From: Ch67 sp041395845
Lineage (GTDB): Bacteria > Pseudomonadota > Gammaproteobacteria > Pseudomonadales > Ketobacteraceae
Assembly (NCBI GenBank): GCA_041395845.1
Contig: JAWKZS010000008.1
Span: 1-64,000 of the forward strand
Length of the DNA: 64,000 nt
Direction: 5' to 3'
Both the position numbers and the translations under genes were made by a program. The notes under the pieces were generated by a model. The model ran no database searches. It was not told the DNA's origin and saw only the letters and a program-made list of their open reading frames with translations. Below are positions 16,371-26,021 of the stretch, piece by piece (position 1 is the stretch's first letter; every line of letters begins with the position of its first letter).

Positions 16371-18533
16371 ATGGAGAAATACACGCACGACAGGACGAAG
16401 GAACCGGCAGACGATATTGGCTGGTCCTCGCCTGAAAATCTGTTGCACTGGGTCAGCGTGCCACGCCTGGCGCTGAAGCTGACGCGCGCCTGCCACTTGC
16501 CTCACACCGATTACGATCAACTCTGCAATTGGCTGCAGTACGATCCTGCGCTGTTGTGTCGCTATCTGTTTGTGCTGCACACCTCCGGACAGATGAAGGG
16601 CATGAGCGTTCGCGAACGCCTGCAACAGGGGGATCGAACGCTGCTCAGCCGAACCCTGCTGTGTTCGCCGCGCCTCGACGAACAATTCCCGGAAACGGGC
16701 CTGATCGCGGCAGAACAGTGGCTGCTGCAACACTGGCTCGAATCGGTGCAATGCGCGTTTCTCAGTCGCGCGTTCGCCCGCATGCTGGCGCTGCCGGATG
16801 CTGACGACGTGTTTTTCGCAGGCCTGCTTTATCGCTGTGGCGAACTGGCTCTGTTCGCACTGGAAAAGCAGGATTATCTCAACCGGGTAGTGAATCTGGC
16901 CGATGGCAACCGGCAACGGGATCAGGAACACCGGTTATTCCAGGTCACAGCACCCCAGATCAGTCAGCGCATTTTGCGGCAGCTGCATCTGCCACAGGCC
17001 TATCAGGATGCGGCACTGTTTCATGAACTGCCGATGCAGCGGGTACTGGCCGCCCATCCCGTCACCCGTGCCGTCTGTGTTGCCCACCAGATTGTCAGCG
17101 GACAGGTTGCAAGCTACGCCGATGCACTCCGACTGTGCCGGCAAGTATTGGGCATCACCGGCGATCACTGCGAAATGCTGCTTGAGTCCGCGCTGACCCA
17201 GGCTTTTGACGTGGTCGAGCTGCTGGGCCTGCCTATGCCGGCCGCCATCCGGCAGCGCCTGGTGCCACCTGTTCCCGACGATGAAGAGGCATCAACCCTC
17301 ACTGCCGATCTGCACCAGTTGCGCCTGGAGCGGACCCAGATAAAGAACATCCTGAGTGCATCGTTGTGGCTGCAGGACGAAGCCAACCCTTCCGCACTGT
17401 TGCAACAGATTCAGCGCGCGGCTTACCTGCTGTTTGGCAGCCGCCAGGTTCTGCTGTTCCGCTACGATCGCCAGCACCAGTGCCTGCGTGGCGACAACCC
17501 CGTCGTTGCCCAATCGTTCGAAGCCGCAGTGACGATTGCACTGGAACACTCAACGCTGTTGACCGACAGCTTCCGCAAGCAAACGGCCATTGCCAGTTTT
17601 GGTCGCAGCGAATCCGAACTGTCAGTCATTGACCTGGAATTGATGCAATTGTGTCAATGTCAGTATCTTGTCGCACTACCGCTCAGTCTGGCGCAGGAAA
17701 AGTGGGGCTGCATGATCCTGGCGTTCGACAGTGAAATTCACACCCGCTTCAACCGCTGGCACGATCCCCTGCTGTTCTTTGCCCAGCAGGTGTACCAGGG
17801 GCTGGCGCTGCAGGACGCCCGTCGCCGTTGGCAACAGGACACCGCCCAGTTCGAAAAACGGCTGTTTGAAAACCGGGTCAAGCGACTGGCGCATGAGATC
17901 AACAACCCCCTCAGCATCGCCCAGAATCACCTGTACATCGTGCGCAACCAGTTGGAAGCACTCCCCGTGCCTGCCGAACACCTGGCCACCGCCGTTGACC
18001 AGATTCAGGCATCCAGTCGGATATTACAGGCCACAGTTGAACGCCTGAATGGCCATTCCAGCCCGGTTTCTGCCGTCAATATTAATGAGCTGATTCAGGA
18101 TGTGCTGTACGTGTTTTCGAGCCAGGAAGACAGCGCCCTGAAAATCATGACCACGCTGGACGAACGCCTGCCCACTCTTTATATTGATGACAATTACGCA
18201 CGCCAGGTGCTGATCAATCTAATAAAAAATGCGATGGAAAGCTGCGATGAAGGGAACACCATTCACGTTTCCACCCGGGGTCAGATCAACATTCAGGGAC
18301 AGCGTCATATTGCCATTCAGATCCAGGATGATGGACCGGGACTGGCCGATGCGTTACTGGATACCCTGTTCATCGAGCAGCACAGCGACAAGCCCGGCCC
18401 CAATCATGGCCTCGGGCTTACGATCGTCAAAGATCTGGTAGAAGCCATGGGCGGACTGATTTTCTTCCAGCGTAACGACGATCTGCTTTCCACCTTTACC
18501 GTTTATCTGCCCGTAACGTCCCAACCCAACTGA
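16371..18533 (+). CDS. HDOD-GAF sensor histidine kinase
   Basis: 720 residues, soluble. Residues about 20-285 form an HDOD domain (degenerate HD output domain; SVPRLALKLTRAC at its start and YRCGELALFAL in the middle). Residues about 310-480 look like a GAF/PAS sensor. The kinase core follows: H508 in LAHEINNPLSI, N-box around LINLIKNAMES (610-624), DDGPG at 653-657 and HGLGLTIVKDL at 679-689. HDOD and kinase in one chain is seen in signalling proteins tied to stress or c-di-GMP. The response-regulator gene starts 35 bases after the stop, so the pair is one operon and a likely phosphotransfer couple. The start has only a weak ribosome site (GGGG three bases upstream). Confidence 0.85.
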   Translation: MEKYTHDRTKEPADDIGWSSPENLLHWVSVPRLALKLTRACHLPHTDYDQLCNWLQYDPALLCRYLFVLHTSGQMKGMSVRERLQQGDRTLLSRTLLCSPRLDEQFPETGLIAAEQWLLQHWLESVQCAFLSRAFARMLALPDADDVFFAGLLYRCGELALFALEKQDYLNRVVNLADGNRQRDQEHRLFQVTAPQISQRILRQLHLPQAYQDAALFHELPMQRVLAAHPVTRAVCVAHQIVSGQVASYADALRLCRQVLGITGDHCEMLLESALTQAFDVVELLGLPMPAAIRQRLVPPVPDDEEASTLTADLHQLRLERTQIKNILSASLWLQDEANPSALLQQIQRAAYLLFGSRQVLLFRYDRQHQCLRGDNPVVAQSFEAAVTIALEHSTLLTDSFRKQTAIASFGRSESELSVIDLELMQLCQCQYLVALPLSLAQEKWGCMILAFDSEIHTRFNRWHDPLLFFAQQVYQGLALQDARRRWQQDTAQFEKRLFENRVKRLAHEINNPLSIAQNHLYIVRNQLEALPVPAEHLATAVDQIQASSRILQATVERLNGHSSPVSAVNINELIQDVLYVFSSQEDSALKIMTTLDERLPTLYIDDNYARQVLINLIKNAMESCDEGNTIHVSTRGQINIQGQRHIAIQIQDDGPGLADALLDTLFIEQHSDKPGPNHGLGLTIVKDLVEAMGGLIFFQRNDDLLSTFTVYLPVTSQPN

Positions 18534-18567
18534 CCATGACACGCGCCTATCACCAGAAGGATCTTGC

Positions 18568-20721
18568 ATGACAGCCCCGACCCGACAGCGCGCCTTTGCT
18601 CATCATCTGCTGGTTATCGACGACAAGACCGACATGCTGGCCAGTCTGAAATCATTGCTGGAAATCCAGGGGTTTCGCGTGACGACCGCCAGCGCCACGG
18701 ACAAGGCCATCGACGAAATCAAACGGGGTAATTTCGATCTGATCCTGCTGGACATCCTGATGCCGCAACTGAGCGGGCACGAAGTACTGCGCTTCGTTCA
18801 GGAAAAGCGGGCCGAGATTCCGGTGATCGTGATCAGCGGCGACTATTCGTTTTCGTCAGTCTCGACCGCACTGAAACGGGGCGCATTCGATTTCATCCGC
18901 AAGCCCTACGTGGCCGACGAACTGCTGAACGCCATCAACAATGCGCTGGAGAAGCGCCGTCTCGAATACGAATACAAAACCATGCAGCAACGCATCCAGC
19001 AATCCGAAAAGATGCATCGTTTCATGGTAAATCACTCGCCGGACATCATTTATATTCTCAACGAGCGTGGACACTTCACCTTCGTCAACGACAGCGTGGA
19101 AAAACTGCTGAATGTGCCCAAGGATGAACTGCTGGGACAACCCTATACCGCACTGATCGGCGATGACGAGAACCGCCAGCATCCCTTCACGTTCAACGAG
19201 CGGCGCGCCAGCGGGCGCAAGGCGCAGAACCGGGAAATGCAGCTGCGTCGAAGGCTGGCTCTGAACTCGGAAGGCAAAGCGACGACGCTGTCAGTGCCGT
19301 TCGAAATCAATGCGATGGGCATCTACGAAGTCGACAAATTTACTGGCAAGCGGATGTTCCGCGGAACTTACGGAATTGCCCGTGATATCACCGACCGCAA
19401 GCAGGCGGAATCCTTCATGCGATTCCAGGCCTATCACGACCTGCTCACGGGGTTGCCCAACCGTTCACTGTTCCGCGACCGCCTGTCCCTGGCCATTTCC
19501 CACGCCAAACGCAACGGCAGCAAGGTTGCGGTGATGTTTCTCGACGTCGATCGCTTCAAGGTGGTGAATGACACCCTTGGCCATTCCATCGGCGACCTGC
19601 TGATCCAGGCCGTGGCACGACGCATCAGCAGCTGTCTGCGGGAAGGCGATACCCTGTCCCGTTTCGGTGGCGATGAATTCACCCTGCTGATGCCGAATGT
19701 GAACAGCCAGAATGATGCGGCGATCATCGCCCGCAAGATCATTGCCGAGCTGAAAGAAGTCTTTTACATCGAACAACACGAAATCTATATCTCGGGTTCG
19801 CTGGGCATAGCCCTGTATCCGGACAATGGCGAGCAGATCGATGCGCTGATCCAGAACGCCGACATCGCCATGTACCACACCAAGTCCCACGGCAAGAATG
19901 GCTTCCAGTTTTTTACCGACCAGATGAACCAGACCTTTGCCGATCGCGTGACCATCGAACGGGATCTGCGCAACTGTCTGGAACAGCAGCAGCTGTTTCT
20001 GGAGTACCAGCCCATTTACGACATCAACACGGGTTCGGTCTATGCGCTGGAGGCCTTCCTGCGCTGGCAGCATCCTGAAAAAGGCATCATGCTGCCGCAG
20101 GACTTCCTCAAGATCGCCGAGGAAACCGGCCTGCTGATCGAGCTGGGGGAATGGGTGGTGAACCGGGTGTGCGAGGATCTGCAGCAATGGCAGAATCCGG
20201 TCTTGCGGATAGCGGTGAATTTCAGTCCGTTGCAGGTTGAACATCCGGATTTCGAGAACATGCTGATGTGTGCCATGCAGGCTCACAATGTGTCGCCCAA
20301 TCAGATCGAAATCGAAATCACCGAGCAGCTGCTGGTGCGGGATCAGGCGCAGATCGCGGCCAAGCTGAAACGTCTTACCCGACTGGGCTTTTCCATTGCG
20401 GTGGATAATTTCGGCACCGGTTATTCATCATTGAGCTGTCTGCATCAACTACCGATCCACACTATCAAGCTGGATCACTCCTTCCTTAAACATATCAATG
20501 ACGAACGCAACAGTGGCGACGCCTGCATCGTCAATGCCATTGCTGCCATGGCCAATGGACTCAACCTGAATCTGGTGGCCGAGGGGGTGGAAACCCTGGC
20601 CCAGAAGGAATATCTGAGCCGTCTCGGTTGTCATACCATGCAGGGCCATCTGTTCCAGAAGCCGGTCGCCAGTCAGGAAGCCCGCCACATCACAGTGGCT
20701 CCACTGCTGATTCCTGAGTAA
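18568..20721 (+). CDS. Response regulator with PAS, GGDEF and EAL domains
   Basis: 717 residues. A receiver domain (about 11-130) carries phospho-acceptor Asp 62 in LDILMP. A PAS domain covers about 145-280. The GGDEF diguanylate cyclase domain has an intact GGDEF at 367-371. The EAL phosphodiesterase domain (about 465-710) has EAF instead of EAL at 495-497, and DNFGTG at 613-618 where active enzymes have DDFGTG; the remaining ligands (Asn in AVNFSP, Glu in EIEITEQ, Lys in TIKLDH, EGVET) are present. The Asp-to-Asn change suggests weak or lost hydrolysis, so the protein may mainly make or sense c-di-GMP. Cotranscribed with the HDOD kinase. Confidence 0.9.
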   Translation: MTAPTRQRAFAHHLLVIDDKTDMLASLKSLLEIQGFRVTTASATDKAIDEIKRGNFDLILLDILMPQLSGHEVLRFVQEKRAEIPVIVISGDYSFSSVSTALKRGAFDFIRKPYVADELLNAINNALEKRRLEYEYKTMQQRIQQSEKMHRFMVNHSPDIIYILNERGHFTFVNDSVEKLLNVPKDELLGQPYTALIGDDENRQHPFTFNERRASGRKAQNREMQLRRRLALNSEGKATTLSVPFEINAMGIYEVDKFTGKRMFRGTYGIARDITDRKQAESFMRFQAYHDLLTGLPNRSLFRDRLSLAISHAKRNGSKVAVMFLDVDRFKVVNDTLGHSIGDLLIQAVARRISSCLREGDTLSRFGGDEFTLLMPNVNSQNDAAIIARKIIAELKEVFYIEQHEIYISGSLGIALYPDNGEQIDALIQNADIAMYHTKSHGKNGFQFFTDQMNQTFADRVTIERDLRNCLEQQQLFLEYQPIYDINTGSVYALEAFLRWQHPEKGIMLPQDFLKIAEETGLLIELGEWVVNRVCEDLQQWQNPVLRIAVNFSPLQVEHPDFENMLMCAMQAHNVSPNQIEIEITEQLLVRDQAQIAAKLKRLTRLGFSIAVDNFGTGYSSLSCLHQLPIHTIKLDHSFLKHINDERNSGDACIVNAIAAMANGLNLNLVAEGVETLAQKEYLSRLGCHTMQGHLFQKPVASQEARHITVAPLLIPE

Positions 20722-20816
20722 CAGCCCGGCCCTGGCACCTCTTTTTCTGATCAGGATCATGTTGCACAGCGTGCGGCACTGGCAAACTGTTTGCCATATC
20801 ACAAGGAATGACAACA

Positions 20817-22990
20817 ATGACAGCAACGACTCTCAAGATTGATACCGTCGAAGCCTGCGTGGACAGGATTCTTGAAACCGTCGGCAAAACCGTCCGTCTC
20901 GGCTTGCCACTAGGTTTGGGCAAGCCACCCGAATTCGTCAATGCGCTCTATCAGCGCGCCAAGGCCGACCCCACTATTCACCTGGAAATTTACACCGCCC
21001 TTTCGCTGGAAGTGCCTCCGCCGGGTGAAGGCTTGCAGAAAGCACTGCTGGGCCCCTTCTTTGAACGGGTATTCGGCAATTACCCCGGCCTGGATTACAT
21101 GCGTGATCTGCGCAAAGGCGCAGTACCTGCCAATATCAAGGTGCATGAGTTCTATTTCAAATCCGGCTCGATGCTGGATAACAGCATGGCCCAGCAGAAT
21201 TATATCTGTACCAACTATACCCACGCGCCGCGGGACATCATCAGCCATGGTGTCAACGTGCTGGCGCAAACCGTTGCGCACCGGGTTCGCAATGGTCGCG
21301 ATGAATACCGCCTGAGCTGCAATCCGGAAACGACTCTGGACATTCTGCCCAATATCCAGCAGCGCAAAGCCCAGGGCGAAGCCATTCTGCTGATCGGTGT
21401 TGTCAATGAACACCTGCCGTTCATGCTCCACGATGCACAGATTGATGAAAGCATTCTGGACATCGTCATCAATAATAAGGCGTACTACTCCACCCTGTTT
21501 GCGCCGCCGAAAATGCCGGTCACCACCATCGACTACATGATCGGTCTGCACGCCAGCACCCTGATTCCCGATGGCGGAACCCTGCAGATCGGCATCGGCT
21601 CGCTGGGCGACGCCATCGTGTATGGCTGTCAGTTGCGCCATCAGAATCCCGCGCAGTATCAGGAGATCGCCCGCGAACTGCAGATCGATGCCAAGTGGGG
21701 TGACCCTGATCCATCGCGAGCGGATTGGGCGCCTTGAAAAGGGCCTGTACGGCAACAGCGAGATGTTCATCGACGGGTTCTTCACCCTGATCAAGGATGG
21801 CATTCTCAAACGCCGGGTTTACGAGCATGAAGGTCTGCAGCGCCTGCTGAATGAAGGCAAGATTCAGGAACAGCTGCGCCCTGACACCCTGGATGTCCTG
21901 TTGCAGGGAGCGCGTGATTCACAGCCGGCTGCAGCGGCAGGATGTGCGTTCCTGAATTACTTCGGCATTTTTCGCCGGCGGTGAAACTCGACAAACACAC
22001 CATCACTACCGAATCCGGACAGACGTTCTCGTGGGACATTCATGACGACGCCAACCGCGGGCCATCAGTGACGCCTGCCTGGGTAAACAGCTGAAGCACG
22101 GCCGCATCATGCATGGCGGTTTCTTTCTGGGTCAGAAATCCTTTTACGAAGGCCTCAAGCATCTGGATCCGGAAACGCTCGATGCCATTAACATGACCCG
22201 CATCAGTTACGTGAACCAGCTGTATGGCGGCGAACAGGTAAAACGCTATCAGCGGGTTAATGCCCGCTTCATCAATACGGTGTTTCTGGTGAATCTGCTG
22301 GGCGCTGCAACGTCGGATGCCCTTGAAAATGGTCACGTGGTCAGTGGCGTTGGCGGCCAGTACAACTTTGTGGCGCAGGCACACGAACTGGAAGGCGCCC
22401 GCTCGATCCTGATGCTGAAGAGCACCCGCGAAAAGAACAGCCATACCCAATCCAATCTGGTGTGGAACTATGGCCACACCACCATTCCGCGCCATCTGCG
22501 TGACATCTATGTAACGGAATATGGCATCGCGGATGTGCGTGGGAAATGCGACAGTGAAGTGATTGCTGCGCTGGTCAACATCGCGGATTCCCGTTTCCAG
22601 TCCGACCTGCTGCAAAAAGCCAAACGGGCTGGCAAGCTGTCGGCGGATTACACCATTCCCGAGATGTTCCGCCATAACACGCCTGAACGTCTGGAGCAGA
22701 TTGCCGCAAAATTCCGCGCCAACGGGCTGCTCCCTGCCTTCCCGCTGGGAACCGACTTCACCGTGGAAGAACTGGTGGTGGCGCGCAGCCTGAAAGCGGT
22801 AAAAGCCAAGACTGAAAGCAAGTCCGTGGTGATCAAGGCACTGATGAAAACCCTGCGGGAAGGCAACAAACCGGCGCCGGAAAAAGTGCTGCCCTACCTG
22901 GAGCGCATCAACCTGACGGCGCCCCAGGATCTGAAAGACCGGATTGCCCGCACCCTGCTGATCGAGGAACTGGAAAGCGCGCTGAAATAG
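20817..22990 (+). pseudogene. Acetyl-CoA hydrolase/CoA-transferase family, five apparent single-base indels
   Basis: Complete length is about 724 residues, as in the long proteobacterial members. Three blocks in different frames join to one protein: GLPLGLGKPPEFVNALYQRA to GDAIVYGCQL, RIGRLEKGLYGNSEMFIDGFF, and from HGGFFLGQKSFYEG to the stop, including YVTEYGIADVRGK. Indels that restore one frame are +1 at 21704-21706, +1 at 21906-21908, -1 at 21949, -1 at 21973-21980 and -1 at 22058; the frame arithmetic closes. Residues between are conserved, so sequencing error is likelier than decay. The start is probably the ATG at 20817 (AAGGA nine bases upstream). It would move CoA between short acyl groups or hydrolyse acetyl-CoA. 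Confidence 0.82.
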
Positions 22991-23000
22991 CGCGCTTTTT
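22974..23000 (+). terminator. Terminator overlapping the CoA-transferase stop codon
   Basis: A perfect 10-bp inverted repeat, AAAGCGCGCT / AGCGCGCTTT (22974-22983 and 22989-22998) with loop GAAAT, runs into a T tract. The TAG stop codon lies across the loop and second arm. Confidence 0.85.
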
Positions 23001-23018
23001 CAACGTTTAAGAATATGG

Positions 23019-23924
23019 TCAGCTGTTCTTTTCGAGAACGGCCAGGTAGTTCGAGCGTTCATAGCCGCTCGGATCTTTGAGATTGCCGTAACTGAGTTTG
23101 CCCTGCAGCGTCCGCAGAGATGCATAGCCCTTGCTGTCCATCCAGCTCTCCAGCGCCCCAAGCAGGCGCCGCACCTCATCGGGGCCATGCTGGAACAGCA
23201 CGCTGCATAACTGGACTGCATCAGCCCCGACCAGCAGCGCCTTGAGCACATCATCAACCGAATGGAAACCACCGGTCGCCGCCAGCGACAGTTTCACCTG
23301 ATCCCGCAGAATGGCAATCCAGCGAATCCGCATCAACGCTTCCGATGAGGTGCTCAGCTGCAGCGCGGGATTGATACACAGGGTCTCCAGATCGATATCC
23401 GGCAGATAAAAACGGTTGAACAGCACAGCGCCATCAATCCCGGTATCCTCCAGCCGTTTGATCAGATGGGCGATGGAGGAAAACTGGTAGGTGAGTTTGA
23501 CGGATACGGGAATGCCGATGTGCGCACGCAGCTTGTAGACCAGATCGATATAACGTCGCTCGATATGGTCACTGCTCTCGTTCACATTGGCGGCGATATA
23601 ATAGATATTCAATTCCAGCGCGTCACAGCCCGCCTGCTCCAGCCGGGACGCCTGCTCCAGCCAGCCGCCTTCGGTAATGCCGTTCAGACTGCCAATCACC
23701 GGAATTGACAGTGCATCCTTGTAGCGTTTGATGCGATCGACATAACGTTCCAGATTGGCGGTATCGACGCGTACCGCTTCTTCGAACAGCGATGGCAATA
23801 CCACCGCCGCAATCCCCGCAGCTTCGAGTTTCTGCGCCGATGCCAGCTCTGCCGTCAACGGCGAGGCCGACGCAATCAGGGGGTTTTTCAGCTGCAGTCC
23901 ACAATAACGGGTCGCCAGTTTCAT
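23019..23924 (-). CDS. Dihydroorotate dehydrogenase-like protein
   Basis: 301 residues with the TIM-barrel DHODH-like start LATRYCGLQLKNPLIASASP, the ALELNIYYIA strand, VSVKLTYQFSS, and the phosphate-binding AATGGFHSVDDVLKALLVGA. The family is annotated DHOD-like but many members are not pyrimidine enzymes. It is about 30 residues shorter than usual: the stretch between LPSLFEEAVR and DRIKRYKDAL lacks the Ser/Tyr-rich loop that relatives have there, without a frame break. Convergent with the CoA-transferase gene and 80 bases downstream of the TPP enzyme on the same strand, so possibly cotranscribed with it. Confidence 0.8.
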   Translation of the reverse strand: MKLATRYCGLQLKNPLIASASPLTAELASAQKLEAAGIAAVVLPSLFEEAVRVDTANLERYVDRIKRYKDALSIPVIGSLNGITEGGWLEQASRLEQAGCDALELNIYYIAANVNESSDHIERRYIDLVYKLRAHIGIPVSVKLTYQFSSIAHLIKRLEDTGIDGAVLFNRFYLPDIDLETLCINPALQLSTSSEALMRIRWIAILRDQVKLSLAATGGFHSVDDVLKALLVGADAVQLCSVLFQHGPDEVRRLLGALESWMDSKGYASLRTLQGKLSYGNLKDPSGYERSNYLAVLEKNS

Positions 23925-24004
23925 CGCCGATTGATCCTTTCAGAAGATGTCTTACAGTATAGGTCGTCAGCGGCAGGCGCGTTGACCTTTGACAACAAAC
24001 GGCG

Positions 24005-25741
24005 CTATCCCGTCACCTTCCGCACCAGGGCACGACCGATAAAGCGCGCCTTGGTGCCAATGTTGAAACGCTTGAGATTGGTACCGACGATGCCCTCGGT
24101 AAACCGGGTGCGTTTGGAATAGTCGATTTTCACATCCACGATCACCGGCACATTGTCCTGGGCCATTTTCAGCGCACGGGTCACAATATCCTGACAATCG
24201 GCATTGCGCTCCAATGCCAGGAACCGCGCCCCTGTTGCTTTCGCCACGCCACCCACATCCAGCCCGTTCAGCACGGTGCAGGTCTTGCGGTTGTAGGGAA
24301 TCTCCTGGGCCTGGGAAATCTGCGACAGCTCACCGTCATGAAAGACAAAAAACACCGCGCCCAGTTTCAGGTTGGTGGCGGTGAGGATTTCCATGCAGGT
24401 CATGGTGAAGGCGCCATCACCAATGATACCCACCACCTGATGCTGGGGATTCGCCAGCTTGGTACCGATCACAGCTGGCACCGCATAGCCCATACAGTTG
24501 AAATCCGTCGGCGAAATCAGGTGGCCGGACCGGTGGATCGGCAACAGTTCCGCCGTGAGAAAAGTGTGATTGCCATCGTCCACCACCACAAAATCATCAT
24601 CCTTCAACGCACTGCGCAGGGCGCGGAAGAAATGCAGAGGATTGACGCGGTCGCGACTGTCGTGCTGCAGCCACGCCTGCTCATACTGCGCCTTGTCTTT
24701 CTGGATCTGCTCACGCACCTGGCTGCGCTGATTATTCGGTTGCGGCATTTTCTGCAGGGTTTGCCACAACGACTCCAGCACCTGGGACGCATCCCCTTCC
24801 AGCGCCACTTTCGCGGGATAATTGGCGTGAAACACCCGCGGATTGATATCCACATGAATCAGGTTTTCCGGCACCTTGACACCGAAACTGCCGGTGGCGA
24901 TTTCGCCGAACCGGGTGCCGATGGCCAGCATGCAGTCACACTGCCGAAAGGCGTTTTCCGCCGCCGGCACCGCCGATGGACCAAACCCCATGCCCGTGTG
25001 CAATGGATGATTGGCGGGAAAAACGCTGAGGCCCTGCAATGTGGTGCTGACCGGCGCGTTAAGGAATTCAGCAATTTCACTCACCCAGCGGGTAGCATGA
25101 CGGGCACCCCAGCCGACGAATATGCCCGGATGCTTCGCTTTGAGCAGCAACTCCACCGCCCGGTCAATCTGCGAACTTTCGACCAGCAATGGATTCACCG
25201 GGCGATGCTCAAACAGGGGCAGACTGTCCACCTCGCCGGTAAACAGCTGCAGGTTAACCGGTACCTCGACAAACACCGGCCCCGGCTCCCCTTCGTTGGC
25301 GATCCGGTACGCCTCGTAAATCGTGGGAATGATTTCGGAATGGCGCGAAACCTTCCAGGTCTGCTTGGTGATTTCATCCAGGAAATGCTGCTGATCCATC
25401 TGGTGCAGCTGATAGGTAAAGGGAATGTCCGTGCGCACGCCACCGGAAATCACCAGCATGGGAATGCCATCGAGATACGCCTCGCCAATACCCGCCGAGG
25501 CGTAGGCGGCACCGGCTGCAGGCACGATCACCAGAGTACCGATACTATCCGAGGTACGACTGATGGCATCGGCCATGAAGGCGCCACCGGCTTCGTGGGT
25601 GACCAGGATAGGCTGAATGGATTCCGAGCTGTTCAGTTCATCATAAAGCTCGGTGTTGTGCACCCCGGGAATACCGAACGTGAACCGTACACCGATCTGC
25701 TCCAGCGCATACCGGACCAGCCAGGCACCTGTTTTCTTCAT
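24005..25741 (-). CDS. Thiamine-diphosphate-dependent enzyme, acetolactate synthase-like
   Basis: 578 residues with three TPP-family domains: N-terminal Pyr domain with the cofactor-activating Glu in VTHEAGGAFMADA (near residue 50), central Rossmann-like domain (HPGIFVGWGA) and C-terminal PP domain with GDGAFTMTCME (near 440). The usual Asn about 27 residues after GDG is replaced by His (FHDGELSQIS). The family ligates or decarboxylates 2-oxo acids; no small regulatory subunit gene is nearby, so classical branched-chain synthesis is doubtful. It starts at 25741, divergent from a fatty-aldehyde-type dehydrogenase. Confidence 0.8.
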   Translation of the reverse strand: MKKTGAWLVRYALEQIGVRFTFGIPGVHNTELYDELNSSESIQPILVTHEAGGAFMADAISRTSDSIGTLVIVPAAGAAYASAGIGEAYLDGIPMLVISGGVRTDIPFTYQLHQMDQQHFLDEITKQTWKVSRHSEIIPTIYEAYRIANEGEPGPVFVEVPVNLQLFTGEVDSLPLFEHRPVNPLLVESSQIDRAVELLLKAKHPGIFVGWGARHATRWVSEIAEFLNAPVSTTLQGLSVFPANHPLHTGMGFGPSAVPAAENAFRQCDCMLAIGTRFGEIATGSFGVKVPENLIHVDINPRVFHANYPAKVALEGDASQVLESLWQTLQKMPQPNNQRSQVREQIQKDKAQYEQAWLQHDSRDRVNPLHFFRALRSALKDDDFVVVDDGNHTFLTAELLPIHRSGHLISPTDFNCMGYAVPAVIGTKLANPQHQVVGIIGDGAFTMTCMEILTATNLKLGAVFFVFHDGELSQISQAQEIPYNRKTCTVLNGLDVGGVAKATGARFLALERNADCQDIVTRALKMAQDNVPVIVDVKIDYSKRTRFTEGIVGTNLKRFNIGTKARFIGRALVRKVTG

Positions 25742-26021
25742 CTTGTTGTCCTACCCGTACCCAATGGATGATGGCCTGCATGAGGTTGGCCAGATCGTCG
25801 CTGTTGCGGCCACATTTGGCAAGAACCCCCGCAAGAACCCTGCAGGTTGCGACCAGCAGCCATTTTGCCTGTCTTTGAACCCCAGTCAATTCAACTACTT
25901 AACAATCCACCAAAGTGGCCGTTCGGACAGCATTGCCCCGCCGGAAAACGGCGCGTAGAATGGGCGAAAACATAATCACAAATCAGTTGCTTTAATTGCT
26001 CTTTTTTCAGAGGCCCACTGC

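Noticed and set aside
24005..25741. His in place of the usual Asn after GDG as evidence of an inactive TPP enzyme
   Set aside because: I recall similar FxDGEL sequences in related acetolactate-synthase-like proteins, so it seems a subfamily trait.
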